Assembly: GCF_964199755.1 (NCBI RefSeq)
Contig: NC_133910.1
Location: 7,648,501-7,712,500 of the forward strand
Reading direction: 5' to 3'
Length of the DNA: 64,000 nucleotides
Origin: Larus michahellis
Taxonomy: Eukaryota; Chordata; Aves; Charadriiformes; Laridae
The number at the start of each line of letters is the position of its first letter. Within the stretch, counting starts at the first letter, position 1. Shown here in pieces: positions 63,633 to 64,000 of this stretch. The notes under the pieces are model-generated. The model worked only from the letters and a program-made list of their open reading frames with translations. It did no database searches and was not told the origin of the DNA. Made by a program: the position numbers and the translations under genes.

Positions 63633-64000
63633 CTGCAGTGAAAGTCACCATCAGCATCAGACGTTCTGGAAGTACTGGGGAAGGAGGGGAACCCTCTGAG
63701 GAAGCGGGGGTCTGTTCTGGCCTGGAGCTGGAATGAGGAGCTCTGTGCTCCCGTGTGGTGCGTACAGTGCAGAGCAGGCTCAGGGTGGCTCAGGTCAGCA
63801 GTCTGAGACTTATTTTGCTGCTCAAAGGTTCAACTCCCGCAGCAAAGCAGTGATGTGCTGCAATGGGCAGGCCCACTAGGACTCAGGAAGCTACAACCAT
63901 TAACGAGCCAAAAGGGACAAGGTATCAACAGCAGTAAACCCCATGCCAGCCCGTTATGGCCTTCAGAAACCCTGCAGTACCCACCCTGCCTGCTTCAAAT
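63633..64000 (-). other. SPOUT1: SPOUT1 intron (runs past the window end)
   Basis: Upstream of the exon ending at 63632 I find no further SPOUT1 coding sequence. The preceding exon, which should carry the VVDRPTRPGHGSFVNCG-type region, must lie beyond 64000. Confidence 0.6.

Overview
This window comes from a bird genome. The evidence is three clear CR1 LINE 3' ends (plus one very worn one), compact genes with GT-AG introns, CpG-rich promoters, and a gene order that matches the human 9q34.11 block. From memory this block lies on a microchromosome (chr17) in chicken; the species itself cannot be read from the sequence. I see no integrated virus copies, CRISPR arrays, tRNA or rRNA genes. Layout: (1) 1-14.2 kb, the 3' part of PKN3 (+), a Rho-effector AGC kinase; 19 coding exons give 798 residues and a complete kinase domain. 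(2) 16.7-21.0 kb, ZDHHC12 (-), a five-exon DHHC palmitoyltransferase of 261 residues with a CpG promoter. (3) 21.0-28.3 kb, gene-poor DNA that must hold the ZDHHC12 upstream region and the ZER1 3' UTR. (4) 28.3-44.3 kb, ZER1 (-), the Cullin-2 substrate receptor for N-terminal glycine degrons; 15 coding exons give 766 residues, plus non-coding 5' exons. (5) 44.3-45.4 kb, the head-to-head ZER1/TBC1D13 promoter gap, into which a 0.45 kb CR1 fragment is inserted. (6) 45.4-53.4 kb, TBC1D13 (+), a Rab GAP of 399 residues in 12 exons. (7) 57.8-60.2 kb, ENDOG (+), mitochondrial endonuclease G of 295 residues in three exons, with a CpG island and a CR1 in intron 1. (8) 61.3 kb to beyond the window end, SPOUT1 (-), the last five exons, convergent with ENDOG. 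These genes are neighbours by conserved synteny rather than by a shared pathway. All reading frames I could join across splice sites keep phase, so the host genes appear intact. The coding content is conventional. The items most worth a second look are a TATA/CCAAT promoter-like segment followed by a short secreted-type reading frame inside ZER1 intron 1 (42.8-43.3 kb), a decayed copy of a PKN3 C2-exon splice boundary in an upstream intron, and the CR1 insertion in the bidirectional promoter. I found no strong case for a wholly new biological system.
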